NCBI GenBank assembly: GCA_038210185.1
Contig: JBBQWX010000127.1
Span: 1-13,142 of the forward strand
DNA from: Fodinibacter sp038210185
GTDB lineage: Bacteria > Actinomycetota > Actinomycetes > Actinomycetales > Dermatophilaceae
Direction of reading: 5' to 3'
DNA: 13,142 nucleotides
Positions within the stretch are counted from its first letter, which is position 1. Each line of letters opens with the position of its first letter. The position numbers and the translations under genes were made by a program. Shown one piece after another: positions 12,987 through 13,142 of the stretch. Under the pieces are notes generated by a model that was not told the DNA's origin, made no database searches, and was given only the letters and a program-made list of their open reading frames with translations.

Positions 12987-13142
12987 GGGTCTTAGGGATC
13001 TCCACTTAACCGGAGTAGGTTCGGGCCTGTGGTCGCACTGCAGGGCGGACGAGATTACCCGCGGTCGGTTGGTGAGTTCTTGGCGTGGTTCGACACCGAC
13101 GCGGACTGCCGGGACTACCTGGCGTGGTTGCGTTGGCCTGAG
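12987..13142 (+). mobile_element. Partial IS1595-type insertion sequence, left end
   Basis: The sequence right after the 34-bp palindrome begins GGGTCTTAGGGATCTCC and leads within 42 bases into an IS1595-like transposase start. The exact left boundary and terminal inverted repeat cannot be proved because the right end is outside the window. A small CTCC/GGAG stem lies at 13000-13015. Confidence 0.55.
13029..13142 (+). CDS. IS1595 family transposase, N-terminal fragment (runs off window)
   Basis: GTG 13029 opens 38 codons that stay in frame to the last base. They contain YPRSVGEFLAWF, DTDADCRDYLAWLRWPE, the characteristic N-terminus of IS1595-type transposases ('...F...F.t...C..yL...RWp.G', just before the zinc-ribbon CPxCG that would follow outside the window). 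A TAG stop at 12993 closes the frame upstream and no other start is available, so GTG 13029 is the start. A TAGGTT hexamer (13016-13021) lies seven bases upstream, again a leaderless arrangement. The zinc ribbon and DDE-type catalytic domain are not visible here, so the call rests on the short N-terminal motif. Confidence 0.68.
   Translation, partial: MVALQGGRDYPRSVGEFLAWFDTDADCRDYLAWLRWPE

Overview
The window reads as high-G+C actinobacterial DNA. Codon third positions are strongly G/C, GTG starts are common, several genes have a TANNNT hexamer 6 to 8 nt before the start codon (the leaderless layout common in actinobacteria), and the gene families are typical of that phylum. A member of Intrasporangiaceae or a relative is a plausible guess, but I cannot confirm it without a search. 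The first ~130 bases are a G/C homopolymer-rich stretch that looks like degraded contig-end sequence.

Layout: (a) 153-458, a small YjbR/MmcQ-like protein. (b) 505-1215, a four-helix membrane protein with a CPVC motif (minus strand), which has a CsoR-type operator-like palindrome at its start and is flanked by two related palindromic repeats in direct orientation. (c) 1171-6850, a TetR regulator diverging from a plus-strand operon: ACAD10/11-type acyl-CoA dehydrogenase, SDR, APH-type kinase, a second SDR after a 12.5-copy ACCG microsatellite, and a D-2-hydroxyacid dehydrogenase. (d) 6831-9063, a minus-strand operon of PPOX-fold protein, GNAT acetyltransferase and glycerate kinase. The kinase carries an in-frame triplicated palindromic element. 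(e) 9203-11666, a flavin monooxygenase-like oxidoreductase converging with a saccharopine dehydrogenase-like/trans-acting enoyl reductase. (f) 11717-12945, a GlgC-like sugar nucleotidyltransferase broken by a one-base frameshift. (g) 12953-13142, a solo 34-bp palindromic repeat followed directly by the start of an IS1595-type transposase that runs off the window.

How the genes may work together: dehydrogenase + SDR + APH kinase under a TetR repressor resembles the parts used to break down 4-hydroxyacyl-CoAs by phosphorylation and elimination (bacterial levulinate lva pathway; ACAD10/ACAD11 in animals). The TetR gene and the dehydrogenase share a perfect 15-bp palindrome that also holds the -35 box of the operon promoter. 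The hydroxyacid dehydrogenase and the convergent glycerate kinase could act in sequence in glyoxylate/hydroxypyruvate to 2-phosphoglycerate metabolism.

The most unusual features are the small repeats. A 34-bp palindrome family occurs as three tandem in-frame copies inside glycerate kinase and once next to the IS element. A second palindrome family encodes the C-terminus of TetR and brackets the CPVC gene. There is also a long tetranucleotide microsatellite and an in-frame tandem duplication in the flavoprotein.
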